Source: Paragemmobacter maris_A (lineage in GTDB: Bacteria; Pseudomonadota; Alphaproteobacteria; Rhodobacterales; Rhodobacteraceae). Taken from it: a stretch of DNA of 64,000 nucleotides. A model generated the notes under the pieces. It ran no database searches. It was given only the letters and a program-made list of their open reading frames with translations, and was not told the DNA's origin. Positions 42,488 to 51,023 of this stretch are shown one piece after another; the first letter of the stretch is position 1, and each line of letters starts with the position of its first letter. Where the stretch lies: assembly GCA_943369275.1 (NCBI GenBank), contig CALRMS020000019.1:5591-69590 (forward strand), given 5' to 3'. The position numbers and the translations under genes are program-made.

Positions 42488-43570
42488 CTACCGCACCTTC
42501 AGCGTCGCCAGCCCCACCAGCGCCAAAATCAGCGAGATGATCCAGAATCGGATCACGATCTGCGGCTCGGCCCAGCCCTTCTTTTCAAAGTGGTGGTGGA
42601 TCGGGGCCATCAGGAACACGCGCTTTCCCGTCGCCTTGAAATAGGCGACCTGGATGATGACCGACAGCGCCTCCACCACGAACAGCCCGCCGACGATGGC
42701 CAGCACGATTTCATGCTTGGTGCAGACGGCAATCGCGCCCAGCGCACCACCCAGTGCCAGCGATCCGGTATCGCCCATGAACACCGCCGCGGGCGGCGCG
42801 TTGTACCACAAAAACCCCATCCCCCCGCCGAACAGCGCCGCGCAGAAGATCAGCAATTCCCCAGTGCCGGGCACGAAATGCACCCCCAGATACTCGGTGT
42901 AATTGGCGTTCCCCACCACATAGGCGATCACGCCAAAGGTGCCCGCCGCGATCATCACCGGCATGATGGCCAGCCCGTCCAGGCCATCGGTCAGGTTCAC
43001 CGCATTGGCCGCCCCCACGATCACCACCATTCCAAAGGGGATGAAGAACAGCCCCATGTTCAGCAGCAGGTCCTTGAAGAACGGAAACGCCAGCTGATCG
43101 GTCAGCGGCCCCGGATGAAAGCTCGCCGCCGCATAGGTGGCCAGCGCCGCAATCACCAGCCCGGCGCCGAACCGCACCCGCCCCGGCACGCCCTTGGTGT
43201 TCTGCTTGGTCACCTTGGCATAGTCATCGGCAAACCCGATCAGGCCAAAGGCCAGCGTCACCAACAGCACGATCCAGACATAGGGATTATCCCACCGCGC
43301 CCAAAGCAGGGTCGACACCATCAGCGCCGACAGGATCAGAAGCCCCCCCATCGTGGGCGTCCCCGCCTTGGCGAAATGGCTCTGCGGCCCGTCATCGCGG
43401 ATCGGCTGGCCCTTCTTCTGCTTGCGGCGCAAAAGATCGATCAGCGGCCGCCCAAAGACAAAGCCGAAGATCAGCGCCGTCAGGAACGCGCCCCCCGCCC
43501 GTACCGTCTGATACCGGAACAGGTTGAAGAAATCCCCGCCATCCGAAAAGGCCGTCAGCCAATAAAACAT
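42488..43570 (-). CDS. mraY: Phospho-N-acetylmuramoyl-pentapeptide transferase
   Basis: Makes lipid I at the inner membrane from UDP-MurNAc-pentapeptide and undecaprenyl phosphate. The 360-residue protein has ten predicted helices, with 'GFADDYAKVTKQNTKGV' (catalytic aspartates, about residues 114-130), 'NAVNLTDGLDGLAIMPV' (about 188-204) and 'MAPIHHHFEKKGWAE' near the C-terminus. The start is the ATG at 43570. It is the last gene of the cluster here; the next gene downstream faces the other way. Confidence 0.97.
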   Translation of the reverse strand: MFYWLTAFSDGGDFFNLFRYQTVRAGGAFLTALIFGFVFGRPLIDLLRRKQKKGQPIRDDGPQSHFAKAGTPTMGGLLILSALMVSTLLWARWDNPYVWIVLLVTLAFGLIGFADDYAKVTKQNTKGVPGRVRFGAGLVIAALATYAAASFHPGPLTDQLAFPFFKDLLLNMGLFFIPFGMVVIVGAANAVNLTDGLDGLAIMPVMIAAGTFGVIAYVVGNANYTEYLGVHFVPGTGELLIFCAALFGGGMGFLWYNAPPAAVFMGDTGSLALGGALGAIAVCTKHEIVLAIVGGLFVVEALSVIIQVAYFKATGKRVFLMAPIHHHFEKKGWAEPQIVIRFWIISLILALVGLATLKVR

Positions 43571-43571
43571 C

Positions 43572-45014
43572 TCACTCAGTCCCCACGTTCTTTGGCGACA
43601 CCGCCTGCCCCAGTTTCCGCAAGCCGTCAACGACAAGACTGACCTTGGATCCCTTTGATCCCTTCACCAGCACAATATCCCCGGCGTCAATGATGCTGCG
43701 CGCCCGCGCGGCAAGGTCGGTGGCCGTCTCCGCCCAGTCGCCCCGTTGCCCGCGCGGCAGCACCTGCCACAACGCCCGCATCCTCGGCCCCACGCAATGG
43801 ATCACCGCCACCGCCTCCAGACCGGGATGGCGCGCAATGGCTGCGTGCAATTCGCCTTCTGTCGGCCCCAGTTCCAGCATGTCGCCCAGCACGGCAATCC
43901 GCCGCCCCGTCGCCAGCCGCCCTGTCCCATCCTCCGGCACCGCGGCAATCAGCACATCCAGCGCCGCCGCCATGCTGGCCGGATTGGCGTTGAACGCATC
44001 GTCGATCAGGTCGAACCCCGTCTCCTCCAGCGCATCCATCACGATCCGCTCACGCGTGCCGCGCCCCATGGGCGGCGACCATTGTCCGATGTCACAGGCC
44101 GTGATCGCCGGATCACAGCCCAGCGCCTCGGCCACGGCCAGAGCCCCAGTCGCATTGGCCGCAAAATGCCGTCCGGGTGATCGGACCTTGAACAACAAGG
44201 CCTCCCCCCGCCGCACCACCCGCACCACCGTCGTCTCGCCCGCAATCTCGACAGAAAGGATGCGCCAATCCGCATCCGCCACTGTCCCGAACATCACCGC
44301 CTTCGCCCCCACTGCCGAGGCCTTGGCGCGCAGGATCGGGGTCGTCGCGATATCGCCGTTCAGTACCGCCACACCGCCCGGCCGCAGACCATCCAGGATC
44401 GACGCCTTCTCATGTGCGATCCCCTCGACGCTCTCGAACGCCTCCAGATGCGCGGGGGCGACGGTGGTAATCATCACCACATCAAGGTCCGCCATCCGCG
44501 CCAAGGGCGCGATCTCGCCGGGATGGTTCATCCCGATCTCGATCACCGCGAATTCCGTCTCCTCCGGCATCCGCGCCAAGGTCAGCGGCACGCCCCAGTG
44601 GTTGTTGTAACTCGCCTCCGCCGCATGCACCCGGCCCTGCCCGCCCAGAATGGCGCGCAGCATTTCCTTGGTCGATGTCTTGCCCACCGATCCGGTGATC
44701 CCCACGACCCGCGCCTTCGTCCGCGCCCGCGCCGCGCGGCCCAGATCCTCCAGCGCGCGCAGCACATCCGGCACGATCAGCAGCGGCGCATCCGCAGCCA
44801 CCCCCTCAGGCACGCGCGACACCAAAGCCGCCGCCGCCCCCTTTTCCAGCGCGGCACCCACAAAATCATGCCCGTCGCGCACGTCCTTCAGGGCCACGAA
44901 CAGCTCCCCCGGCCGCAGCGTCCGCGTGTCAATCGATACGCCCGTCGCAGCCCAGCGCTTTGTCGCCCGCCCGCCTGTCGCCGCCACCGCCGCATCCGAA
45001 GTCCACAACACCAT
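43572..45014 (-). CDS. murF: UDP-MurNAc-tripeptide:D-Ala-D-Ala ligase
   Basis: Adds D-Ala-D-Ala to the UDP-MurNAc-tripeptide. The 480-residue Mur ligase has the ATP loop 'GITGSVGKTSTKEML' (about residues 104-118), 'EIGMNHPGEIAPLARM' and 'DDAFNANPASMAAAL'. Its ATG overlaps the murE stop (ATGA), and it ends one base before mraY. Confidence 0.96.
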   Translation of the reverse strand: MVLWTSDAAVAATGGRATKRWAATGVSIDTRTLRPGELFVALKDVRDGHDFVGAALEKGAAAALVSRVPEGVAADAPLLIVPDVLRALEDLGRAARARTKARVVGITGSVGKTSTKEMLRAILGGQGRVHAAEASYNNHWGVPLTLARMPEETEFAVIEIGMNHPGEIAPLARMADLDVVMITTVAPAHLEAFESVEGIAHEKASILDGLRPGGVAVLNGDIATTPILRAKASAVGAKAVMFGTVADADWRILSVEIAGETTVVRVVRRGEALLFKVRSPGRHFAANATGALAVAEALGCDPAITACDIGQWSPPMGRGTRERIVMDALEETGFDLIDDAFNANPASMAAALDVLIAAVPEDGTGRLATGRRIAVLGDMLELGPTEGELHAAIARHPGLEAVAVIHCVGPRMRALWQVLPRGQRGDWAETATDLAARARSIIDAGDIVLVKGSKGSKVSLVVDGLRKLGQAVSPKNVGTE

Positions 45015-46507
45015 CAGATCACCCCATCCAGCGCCGCCACCGCGATGCTCGCCTGTTCCACATCGTCAAAGGGATAGACATCGCCCTTGATGATCTGCCC
45101 CGTCTCATGCCCCTTGCCCGCGATCAGCAGCGCGTCCCCCGGTCCCAGCGCATCCACCCCGCGCAGGATGGCCTCGGCCCGGTCGCCCACCTCATTGGCC
45201 TCGGGGCAAGCCGCCATGATCTCGGCCCGGATGGCGGCAGGCTCCTCGCTCCTCGGATTGTCATCGGTCACGAACAGCACATCGGCAAATTCCCGCGCCG
45301 CCGCCCCCATCAGGGGGCGCTTGGTCCGGTCCCGGTCGCCGCCCGCGCCAAAGACGATCACGATCCGCCCCATCACATGCGGCCGCAACGCCCGCAGCGC
45401 GGTTGCAATCGCATCCGGCGTATGGGCGTAATCCACGAACACCGCCGCGCCATTGGCCCGCGTCGCCGCCAACTGCATCCGACCCCGCACACCCTGCAAC
45501 GATGGCAGCACCCGGAACACCGCCGCAGGCTCTTCGCCTGCCGCGATCACCAGCCCCGCCGCCAGCGCCACATTCTCCGCCTGAAACCCGCCGATCAGAT
45601 CCAGCCGCACCTGATACGGCTGGCCCTGCCACTGAAACCGCACCTCCTGGCCCGTCGCATCATGGCGCTGCCCCAAAAGCCGCAGGTCACAACCCGCGCC
45701 ATGCCCCACGGCCAGCACACGCTGCCCCCGCGCCCGCGCCACCTCGGCCACCCGCGCGCCGTAAGGGTCATTCATGTTCACCACTGCCACACCCTCGGGC
45801 GGCAGAACCCGCGCGAACAGCGCCGCCTTGGCCGTGAAATAGGCCTCCATCGTGCCGTGATAATCCAGATGATCCTGCGTAAAGTTGGTGAACCCCGACG
45901 CCGCCAGCCGCACGCCATCCATCCGCCGCTGGTCCAACCCGTGCGACGATGCCTCCATCGCCGCATGGGTCACGCCCGCCCCCGCCGCCTGCGCCAGCAT
46001 GGAATGCAACGTCAGCGCATCGGGCGTCGTGTGGCTGGACGGCGCCGCCCATGCCCCCTCAACCCCCGTGGTGCCGATATTGATCGCCGCATGGCCCAGC
46101 GCCATCCAGATCTGGCGGGTAAAGGTCGCCACCGATGTCTTGCCATTGGTCCCGGTCACCGCAACCATCGTGTCGGGCTGCGCCCCGAACCACAGCGCCG
46201 CCGCCCCCGACAGCGCCGCCCGCGCATCCTCGGCCACCACCAGCGCCACATCACTGCCCGCCATCGCCTCAGACGCGATCCGCGCGCCCTCGGCATCGGT
46301 CAGCACCGCCGCAGCCCCCATCCGCAACGCAGGCCCGATGAATTCCGCCCCATGCAACACCGCCCCCGGCAGCGCGGCAAACAGGAACCCGTCCTTCACC
46401 GCCCGGCTGTCTGCCGTGACACCGGCCAGCACCGGGTCACGCCCGCCCCGCGCCGCCAGACCGAGTTCCGACAGTTTCTTCGCCCCCGCTGCCTTGAACT
46501 CAGCCAT
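45014..46507 (-). CDS. murE: UDP-MurNAc-L-Ala-D-Glu:meso-diaminopimelate ligase
   Basis: Adds the third amino acid of the peptide stem. The 497-residue product has the ATP loop 'VTGTNGKTSVATFTRQIW' (about residues 107-124), and 'VTDDNPRSEEP' (about residue 405-415), in which DNPR marks meso-diaminopimelate as substrate. Carbamylated-lysine region 'KAALFARVLPPEG' is present. Cotranscribed with murF and ftsI. Confidence 0.96.
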   Translation of the reverse strand: MAEFKAAGAKKLSELGLAARGGRDPVLAGVTADSRAVKDGFLFAALPGAVLHGAEFIGPALRMGAAAVLTDAEGARIASEAMAGSDVALVVAEDARAALSGAAALWFGAQPDTMVAVTGTNGKTSVATFTRQIWMALGHAAINIGTTGVEGAWAAPSSHTTPDALTLHSMLAQAAGAGVTHAAMEASSHGLDQRRMDGVRLAASGFTNFTQDHLDYHGTMEAYFTAKAALFARVLPPEGVAVVNMNDPYGARVAEVARARGQRVLAVGHGAGCDLRLLGQRHDATGQEVRFQWQGQPYQVRLDLIGGFQAENVALAAGLVIAAGEEPAAVFRVLPSLQGVRGRMQLAATRANGAAVFVDYAHTPDAIATALRALRPHVMGRIVIVFGAGGDRDRTKRPLMGAAAREFADVLFVTDDNPRSEEPAAIRAEIMAACPEANEVGDRAEAILRGVDALGPGDALLIAGKGHETGQIIKGDVYPFDDVEQASIAVAALDGVI

Positions 46508-46526
46508 ACCCTGCGTCCTTGTTCGC

Positions 46527-48314
46527 CTAATTCGCGACGGCTGTTAGCTCATCCACCGGCGGGGGTTCAACCACCGGCCGCAATCCCAACAGCGGGGCCG
46601 CCCGGCGGATGATCTCGCCCGCCACCGGCACCGCCGTCCACCCCGCCGTGCGGCGCGGCTCGCTGCCTGATGTCTCCACCGGCTCGTCCAGCGTCACCAC
46701 CAGCACATATTTCGGATCATCGGCGGGGAACATGCTGGCGAAGGTGTTCACCACCTTGTCCGTGTCATAGCCGCCCTGCGCATTGGGCTTTTCCGCCGTC
46801 CCGGTCTTGCCCGCCACCTGATAGCCCGGCACATCGCCCAGCGTCGCCGTGCCGTTGACCACCGCGCCGCGCATCATGTGGACCGAGGCCGCCGCCGTTT
46901 CCGCCGTCATCACCCGCGGCCCGTTCTGCGGCACCCCCCCGCGCAACAGCGTCGGCGTCACGCGCACCCCACCATTGGCAATCGCCGCATAGGCCACCGC
47001 CAGATGCATCGGGCTGGCCGAAATGCCATGACCATAGGACGTTGTAATCGTTGTGATATCCGGCCACCGCTTCGGCACGATGGGCCGCGCGCCCGGTGCT
47101 TCTACCAGTTCCACCACCGTCGGATCAAAGAACCCCAGCGATTGGAAAAACGCCGCCTGCCGCTCCGCCCCCACCATCAGCGCAAGGTTCGCCGTCCCCA
47201 CGTTCGACGATTTCACGATCACATTCTCGACCGATAGCAGCGGGCCATAGTTCTTGCCCTGGAATTCGCTGATCATGTGGCCGCCCATGCGCCGGGGCGC
47301 ATCGGCATCCACCATCGTCTCCGGCGTCACCAGCCCAAGGTTCATCGCATTGGCCACGGTAAAGATCTTGAAGGTCGACCCCAGCTCGTAAACCCCCTGC
47401 ACCGCGCGGTTGAACAGCGGGCTGTCGCCCGGATCGCCCTTGACCAGCGGATTGGGCCGATCATTCGGGTCAAACGCCGGAAGCGAGGCCAGCGACAAAA
47501 TCTCCCCCGTCTGCACATCCATCAGGATCGCAGCCGCCCCCTTGGCATTCAGCATGGTCATTCCGGTGCCCAGAATTTCCTCAACCGCCGCCTGCAGCGT
47601 CAGATCGATCGACAATTCCAGCGGCGCGCCCGCCTGCGCCGGATCGCGCAACCGCGTATCCAGCGCCTTCTCGATCCCCGCCGTCCCGATCACCTCGGCG
47701 GATGACACGCCTTCCGCACCGAAACTCGCCCCGCCCAGCACATGCGCGGCAAGCGTGCCGTTCGGATACAGCCGCATCTCGCGCGGCCCGAACAGCAGGC
47801 CCGGGTCGCCGATCTCATGCACGCGCTGCATCTGTTCGGGGCTCATCACCCGCCGGATCCACAGGAACGACCGCCCGTCAGTCAGCCGCCGCTCCATCGC
47901 CACCGGATCGATCTCGGGGAAAATCTTGGCCAGTTCGCGCGACACGCGCCCCGGATCGACCATGTCCTTGGGCTGCGCATAAAGCGAAAAGGTCTGCATG
48001 TTGGTCGCCAGAATACGCCCGTTCCGGTCGGTGATATCCGCCCGCGTCGCCAGTATCTGCGCCCCAGCTGCCGCGGATCGCGGCTCCACCGGCTCCGTCG
48101 CCGCCAACAGGCCCATCCGCGCGCCGATGGTCCCGAACGCCGCCAGAAACCCCATGCTCAGGAACAACAGCCGCACCTCGGCCCGCGCCCGCGTGCGGTC
48201 ACGAATTTCCTCATGCCGCAGGCGCAGGTTCTCGCGCTCGATCGTATCGGGGTTCTCGCCCTTCTGACGGGCAAGCAGAATGCGGGCCAGCGGGCGCAGG
48301 GGGGTTCGGATCAT
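46527..48314 (-). CDS. ftsI: Division-specific transpeptidase FtsI (PBP3)
   Basis: Septal peptidoglycan transpeptidase, 595 residues. A basic cytoplasmic N-terminus is followed by one transmembrane helix (about residues 46-72), the PBP dimerisation domain, then the transpeptidase domain with the active-site serine in 'STFK' ('YELGSTFKIFTVANAM', about residue 310), 'SSN' ('VKSSNVGTANLAL') and 'KTG' ('VAGKTGTAEKPN'). All three catalytic motifs are intact. It overlaps ftsL by ATGA. Confidence 0.96.
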   Translation of the reverse strand: MIRTPLRPLARILLARQKGENPDTIERENLRLRHEEIRDRTRARAEVRLLFLSMGFLAAFGTIGARMGLLAATEPVEPRSAAAGAQILATRADITDRNGRILATNMQTFSLYAQPKDMVDPGRVSRELAKIFPEIDPVAMERRLTDGRSFLWIRRVMSPEQMQRVHEIGDPGLLFGPREMRLYPNGTLAAHVLGGASFGAEGVSSAEVIGTAGIEKALDTRLRDPAQAGAPLELSIDLTLQAAVEEILGTGMTMLNAKGAAAILMDVQTGEILSLASLPAFDPNDRPNPLVKGDPGDSPLFNRAVQGVYELGSTFKIFTVANAMNLGLVTPETMVDADAPRRMGGHMISEFQGKNYGPLLSVENVIVKSSNVGTANLALMVGAERQAAFFQSLGFFDPTVVELVEAPGARPIVPKRWPDITTITTSYGHGISASPMHLAVAYAAIANGGVRVTPTLLRGGVPQNGPRVMTAETAAASVHMMRGAVVNGTATLGDVPGYQVAGKTGTAEKPNAQGGYDTDKVVNTFASMFPADDPKYVLVVTLDEPVETSGSEPRRTAGWTAVPVAGEIIRRAAPLLGLRPVVEPPPVDELTAVAN

Positions 48315-48709
48315 GGGAATTGTCCGTCAGCAGGAGGCGGAGCCAGTTCGTTGGAAATCTGCCCGGTCACATCCACCGGGTTCGATATGTCAGGGAACAG
48401 ATCATCCCCCGGCAGGATCATCGGCGCCGGGTATGACACCTGCGCCGCCGCCCCAAATTGCGTCGGATCCAGCGGCAACAGCCCCAGCCTCTCGAAATTC
48501 AGCGTCGCCAGCTCCCGCAGCCGTTCCGGCCGGTTCAGATAGGCCCACTCCGCCCGCTGCAGCGCCAGCGCTTCGCGCAAGCTTGCAATCTCGTTCTGCA
48601 ACCGCCCCATCTCGCGCAATGCGCTCTGCGTCGCGTAATTCTCGCGATACGCCCAAAAGGCCAATCCGATCACGGCGATGAAGGACAGAACGAAAAACAC
48701 CGGGCGCAT
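48311..48709 (-). CDS. ftsL: Cell division protein FtsL
   Basis: A 132-residue bitopic membrane protein with one helix (about residues 4-22) and a short coiled-coil ('SALREMGRLQNEIASLREALALQRAEWAYLNRPERL'). It bridges FtsI/FtsW with FtsQB. Identification rests on size, topology and its position between rsmH and ftsI. It is longer at the C-terminus than E. coli FtsL. Starts and stops overlap both neighbours. Confidence 0.88.
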   Translation of the reverse strand: MRPVFFVLSFIAVIGLAFWAYRENYATQSALREMGRLQNEIASLREALALQRAEWAYLNRPERLRELATLNFERLGLLPLDPTQFGAAAQVSYPAPMILPGDDLFPDISNPVDVTGQISNELAPPPADGQFP

Positions 48710-49713
48710 CAGCGGCGTCCTTTCTTTGGCTGTATCACAGGCAGGCCCAGCGCCTCAGGCGCGATCGGGGCAGAGGGCGCATGGGTGCGCCGCGCCACAC
48801 GCAGCTTGGCACTGCGCGCACGCGGATTGTCGGCCAGTTCGGTCTCATCCGGGGCCACCGCCTTGCGGGTAATCATCTCGAACCGCGCCGTGGTGTCGGC
48901 CTTGGCCGGGGCATAGCGGTTGGCATTGGATTCCGCCCCGCTGGCAATCTGGAAGAACCGTTTCACGATCCGGTCCTCAAGGCTGTGGAACGTCACCACC
49001 GCCAGCCTCCCGCCGGGCTTCAACGCCCGCTCGGCCGCCTGCAACCCAAGGGCCAGTTCCTGAAATTCCGTATTCACCGCAATCCGGATGGCCTGAAAAC
49101 TCCGCGTCGCCGGGTGGCTCTGGCCCGGCTTGGGGCGCGGCAGGCATTTCGCCACGATCTCGGCCAACCGCAACGTCCGGGTGATCGGCTCCACCGCCCG
49201 CGCCTCGACAATCGCCTTCGCAATCCGCCGCGACGCCCGCTCCTCGCCGTAATGATACAGGATATCGGCCAGCACAGCCTCATCCGCAGTATTCACCAGA
49301 TCGGCGGCACTCTCGCCGTCCTGGCTCATGCGCATGTCCAAAGGCCCGTCCTTCTGGAACGAAAACCCCCGCTCGGCCCGGTCCAGCTGCATCGACGACA
49401 CGCCCAGATCCAGCACGACCCCGTCCAAGAGCCCGCCCGCATGGACATCCAGCTCGGAAAACGTCCCCGCCACCAGCCGCAGCCGGTCGCCATATTCACC
49501 CGCCCATCCGGCCGCCATCTCCAGCGCCAGCGGATCACGGTCCACGCCAATCACGCGCCCAGCCCCCGCTTCCAGCAGACCGCGCGCATAGCCGCCCGCG
49601 CCGAATGTGCCATCAAGCCAGTCCCCCTCCACCGGGGCCACCGCCGCCAGCAAAGGGCGCAAAAGCACCGGGATGTGGGGTTTGCGACCGATCTCCTGAT
49701 CGCCGGGGGCCAA
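48709..49713 (-). CDS. rsmH: 16S rRNA m4C1402 methyltransferase RsmH
   Basis: Methylates the 16S rRNA decoding centre. The 334-residue MraW-family protein shows 'HIPVLLRPLLAAVAP', the SAM loop 'DGTFGAGGYARGLLEAGAG' (about residues 34-52), 'GVVLDLGVSSMQLDRAERGFSF' and 'ATRSFQAIRIAVNTEFQEL'. It begins four bases downstream of the mraZ stop and overlaps ftsL. Confidence 0.95.
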   Translation of the reverse strand: MAPGDQEIGRKPHIPVLLRPLLAAVAPVEGDWLDGTFGAGGYARGLLEAGAGRVIGVDRDPLALEMAAGWAGEYGDRLRLVAGTFSELDVHAGGLLDGVVLDLGVSSMQLDRAERGFSFQKDGPLDMRMSQDGESAADLVNTADEAVLADILYHYGEERASRRIAKAIVEARAVEPITRTLRLAEIVAKCLPRPKPGQSHPATRSFQAIRIAVNTEFQELALGLQAAERALKPGGRLAVVTFHSLEDRIVKRFFQIASGAESNANRYAPAKADTTARFEMITRKAVAPDETELADNPRARSAKLRVARRTHAPSAPIAPEALGLPVIQPKKGRR

Positions 49714-49716
49714 GGC

Positions 49717-50226
49717 TCAGGTCTCCTGAAGTTCGCCGCCCAGCAGCGACAGGATATCCATATCGGCGGGCAGCGCCGCCAACTCGTCGCTCGCCGCGCG
49801 CAGGATCTCAGCCTGATACGTCTCGGGGTTCCAGATCTGGAACGTGTCCAGCGCCCCGGCAAACACCGCCTCGCCCGCATCCGAACCGGACAGCCCGGCC
49901 TTCTCGCGCACCTTTTGCGGCAGCACGATCCGGCCATCATCATCGATGTCCAGCGTCACCGACAGGGTTATCATGTTGCGTTCCAGCAAACGGCGCTGCA
50001 TCGATCCCAGCGGCAACCGCCGGATCATCGCCTCAAGCCGCTGTGCGCCTGCAATTGTATAACATTCGGCAAACTTGCGTCGCTCATCGCCATAGACGAT
50101 CACGATGCGCTTGCGGGTGCTGTCAGGGTCTCCGGCCTCCAGAACACGGCGAAAGTGCGCCGGGATAGATACCCGCGCCTTACCGTCCACCTTTTGGGTG
50201 AACTCGCCTCTGAACGCCTCCGACAT
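49717..50226 (-). CDS. mraZ: Transcriptional regulator MraZ
   Basis: A 169-residue regulator with two SpoVT/AbrB-like domains ('MSEAFRGEFTQKVDGKARVSIPAHFRRVL' and 'LSVTLDIDDDGRIVLPQKVREKAGL'). MraZ binds TGGGN repeats upstream of its own gene and represses the division cluster in other bacteria. Here TGGGA-N5-TGGGA lies about 480 bp upstream. AAGGGAGG before the ATG is a strong ribosome site. Confidence 0.95.
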   Translation of the reverse strand: MSEAFRGEFTQKVDGKARVSIPAHFRRVLEAGDPDSTRKRIVIVYGDERRKFAECYTIAGAQRLEAMIRRLPLGSMQRRLLERNMITLSVTLDIDDDGRIVLPQKVREKAGLSGSDAGEAVFAGALDTFQIWNPETYQAEILRAASDELAALPADMDILSLLGGELQET

Positions 50227-50299
50227 GGGCCTTCCGGCCTCCCTTAACGCAGCTTCTGTCCCATTCCGCCAGGCCCCAACCCGGCTATCCGGGTCCTGA

Positions 50300-50343
50300 A
50301 AACGGAAACGGCGGATCGAGCTGCTGCCACTGCTCGATCCGCC
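50300..50343 (-). terminator. Terminator of the UpsM-like RNA
   Basis: Perfect 12-bp stem GGCGGATCGAGC / GCTCGATCCGCC (50310-50321 and 50332-50343), 10-nt loop, followed on the minus strand by GTTTCCGTTTTC. It lies 84-117 bp before mraZ, so it would stop most transcripts before the coding region. Confidence 0.9.
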
Positions 50344-50515
50344 GCCTGTCCCATCGCTGGGCGTCCAGCTACGCGCGCCACCTGGGGGAGATGTCTGCTC
50401 GCTCGCGCGCCGGATCTCTGATTTCGATGAAGGCGGGTGCCTGTATGAAGCCTGCTATCGCCTGTTCGGGGTCTTGAGCCGCCCCTGCTTTCTCGTTGCC
50501 CGTCCTCATCGTCGT
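50300..50515 (-). ncRNA. upsM: UpsM-like sRNA from the mraZ leader
   Basis: In R. sphaeroides the 206-nt sRNA UpsM is made from the 5' leader of the division cluster, ending at a terminator upstream of mraZ. Here a sigma70-like promoter (50522-50550) and the strong terminator (50310-50343) on the mraZ strand bracket about 215 nt without a credible protein. Position and size match UpsM; sequence homology cannot be checked by eye. The 5' end is estimated. Confidence 0.68.
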
Positions 50516-50521
50516 GAGTTA

Positions 50522-50550
50522 TGTATGCTATGGGAATTTGCCCCATGCAA
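50522..50550 (-). promoter_or_regulatory. Candidate promoter of the UpsM-like RNA
   Basis: On the minus strand TTGCAT (50550-50545), a 17-bp spacer and CATACA (50527-50522). The -10 element is weak, so an RpoH-type alternative is possible. Confidence 0.5.
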
Positions 50551-50618
50551 CGGAAATTTTTGGGATAAAGCGGGCATATCTTGTTCAGTCGACCCGTCCG
50601 ACACAGCATTTTGTGGGG

Positions 50619-50627
50619 TTATCCACA
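50619..50627 (+). promoter_or_regulatory. Perfect DnaA box
   Basis: TTATCCACA, an exact consensus DnaA box, lies about 70 bp upstream of the UpsM-like promoter in the leader of the division cluster. No second box was found nearby. Confidence 0.45.
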
Positions 50628-50656
50628 GGTCAAATCCCACAAATACGCAAGACGCC

Positions 50657-50692
50657 CTCACTTCATCACAATATGTAGTGATCGAAAGTGAG
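50657..50692. promoter_or_regulatory. Nested inverted repeat with NrdR-box-like core
   Basis: Outer arms CTCACTT (50657-50663) and AAGTGAG (50686-50692) enclose inner arms ATCAC (50665-50669) and GTGAT (50678-50682) around AATATGTA. The core on the minus strand, CACTACATATTGTG, is close to the NrdR box consensus. Likely an operator of the division cluster promoter. Confidence 0.55.
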
Positions 50693-50702
50693 CGGGGCCT
50701 TT

Positions 50703-50717
50703 TCCCACAATTTCCCA
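50703..50717 (-). promoter_or_regulatory. MraZ operator (TGGGA-N5-TGGGA)
   Basis: On the minus strand TGGGA, five bases AATTG, TGGGA: exactly the spacing of MraZ-binding repeats in E. coli. A further TGGGA lies at 50639-50635. It is about 480 bp from mraZ, upstream of the UpsM-like segment, so the main cluster promoter is probably nearby. Confidence 0.7.
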
Positions 50718-50895
50718 ACTTTTTTCGCACGCGCCGCCGCAACGGCTGCATCAGGCCGCGAAAGCCTCGGCAAACGGCCAGAAACAGCCCCCACCAGGCC
50801 CGTTTTCGCCGTTGCACCCATGATTTCCCGAAAGGTGATTCGCGCCGAACAGGCCCGCTCTGCCCTACTTCAGGGCCTCGCACCGAACCAAGGGT

Positions 50896-50985
50896 CCCGG
50901 GTCAAACCCGGGACAGGGTCACGGCTGCAACCAACCCAACAATCAAACCCACCCAAGGGTCTGGCACCGGGTCTGACCCGGGGCC
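50896..50985 (-). terminator. Two CCCGGGT/ACCCGGG hairpins after the 65-aa gene
   Basis: GTCCCGGGT-CAA-ACCCGGGAC (50896-50916) and CCGGGT-CTG-ACCCGG (50967-50981) with flanking pairs. Such CCCGGGTCxACCCGGG palindromes are common repeated elements in alphaproteobacteria. They stand between the 65-aa gene and the division-cluster leader. The stretch 50720-50890 contains nothing I recognise. Confidence 0.6.
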
Positions 50986-51023
50986 TCTCCGAAAAACGGG
51001 ATGATGCCAAAGTGAAGTGAAAG

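Noticed and set aside
44960..46612. 550-codon plus-strand frame
   Set aside because: Antisense to murE with low-complexity Arg/His/Pro content; murE on the other strand has all its motifs.
50244..50609. 121-codon minus-strand frame in the mraZ leader
   Set aside because: It covers the sRNA and its terminator hairpin, has no family-like sequence, and lacks a good ribosome site.
50601..50720. Replication origin
   Set aside because: A single DnaA box without AT-rich unwinding region or further boxes is not an origin.
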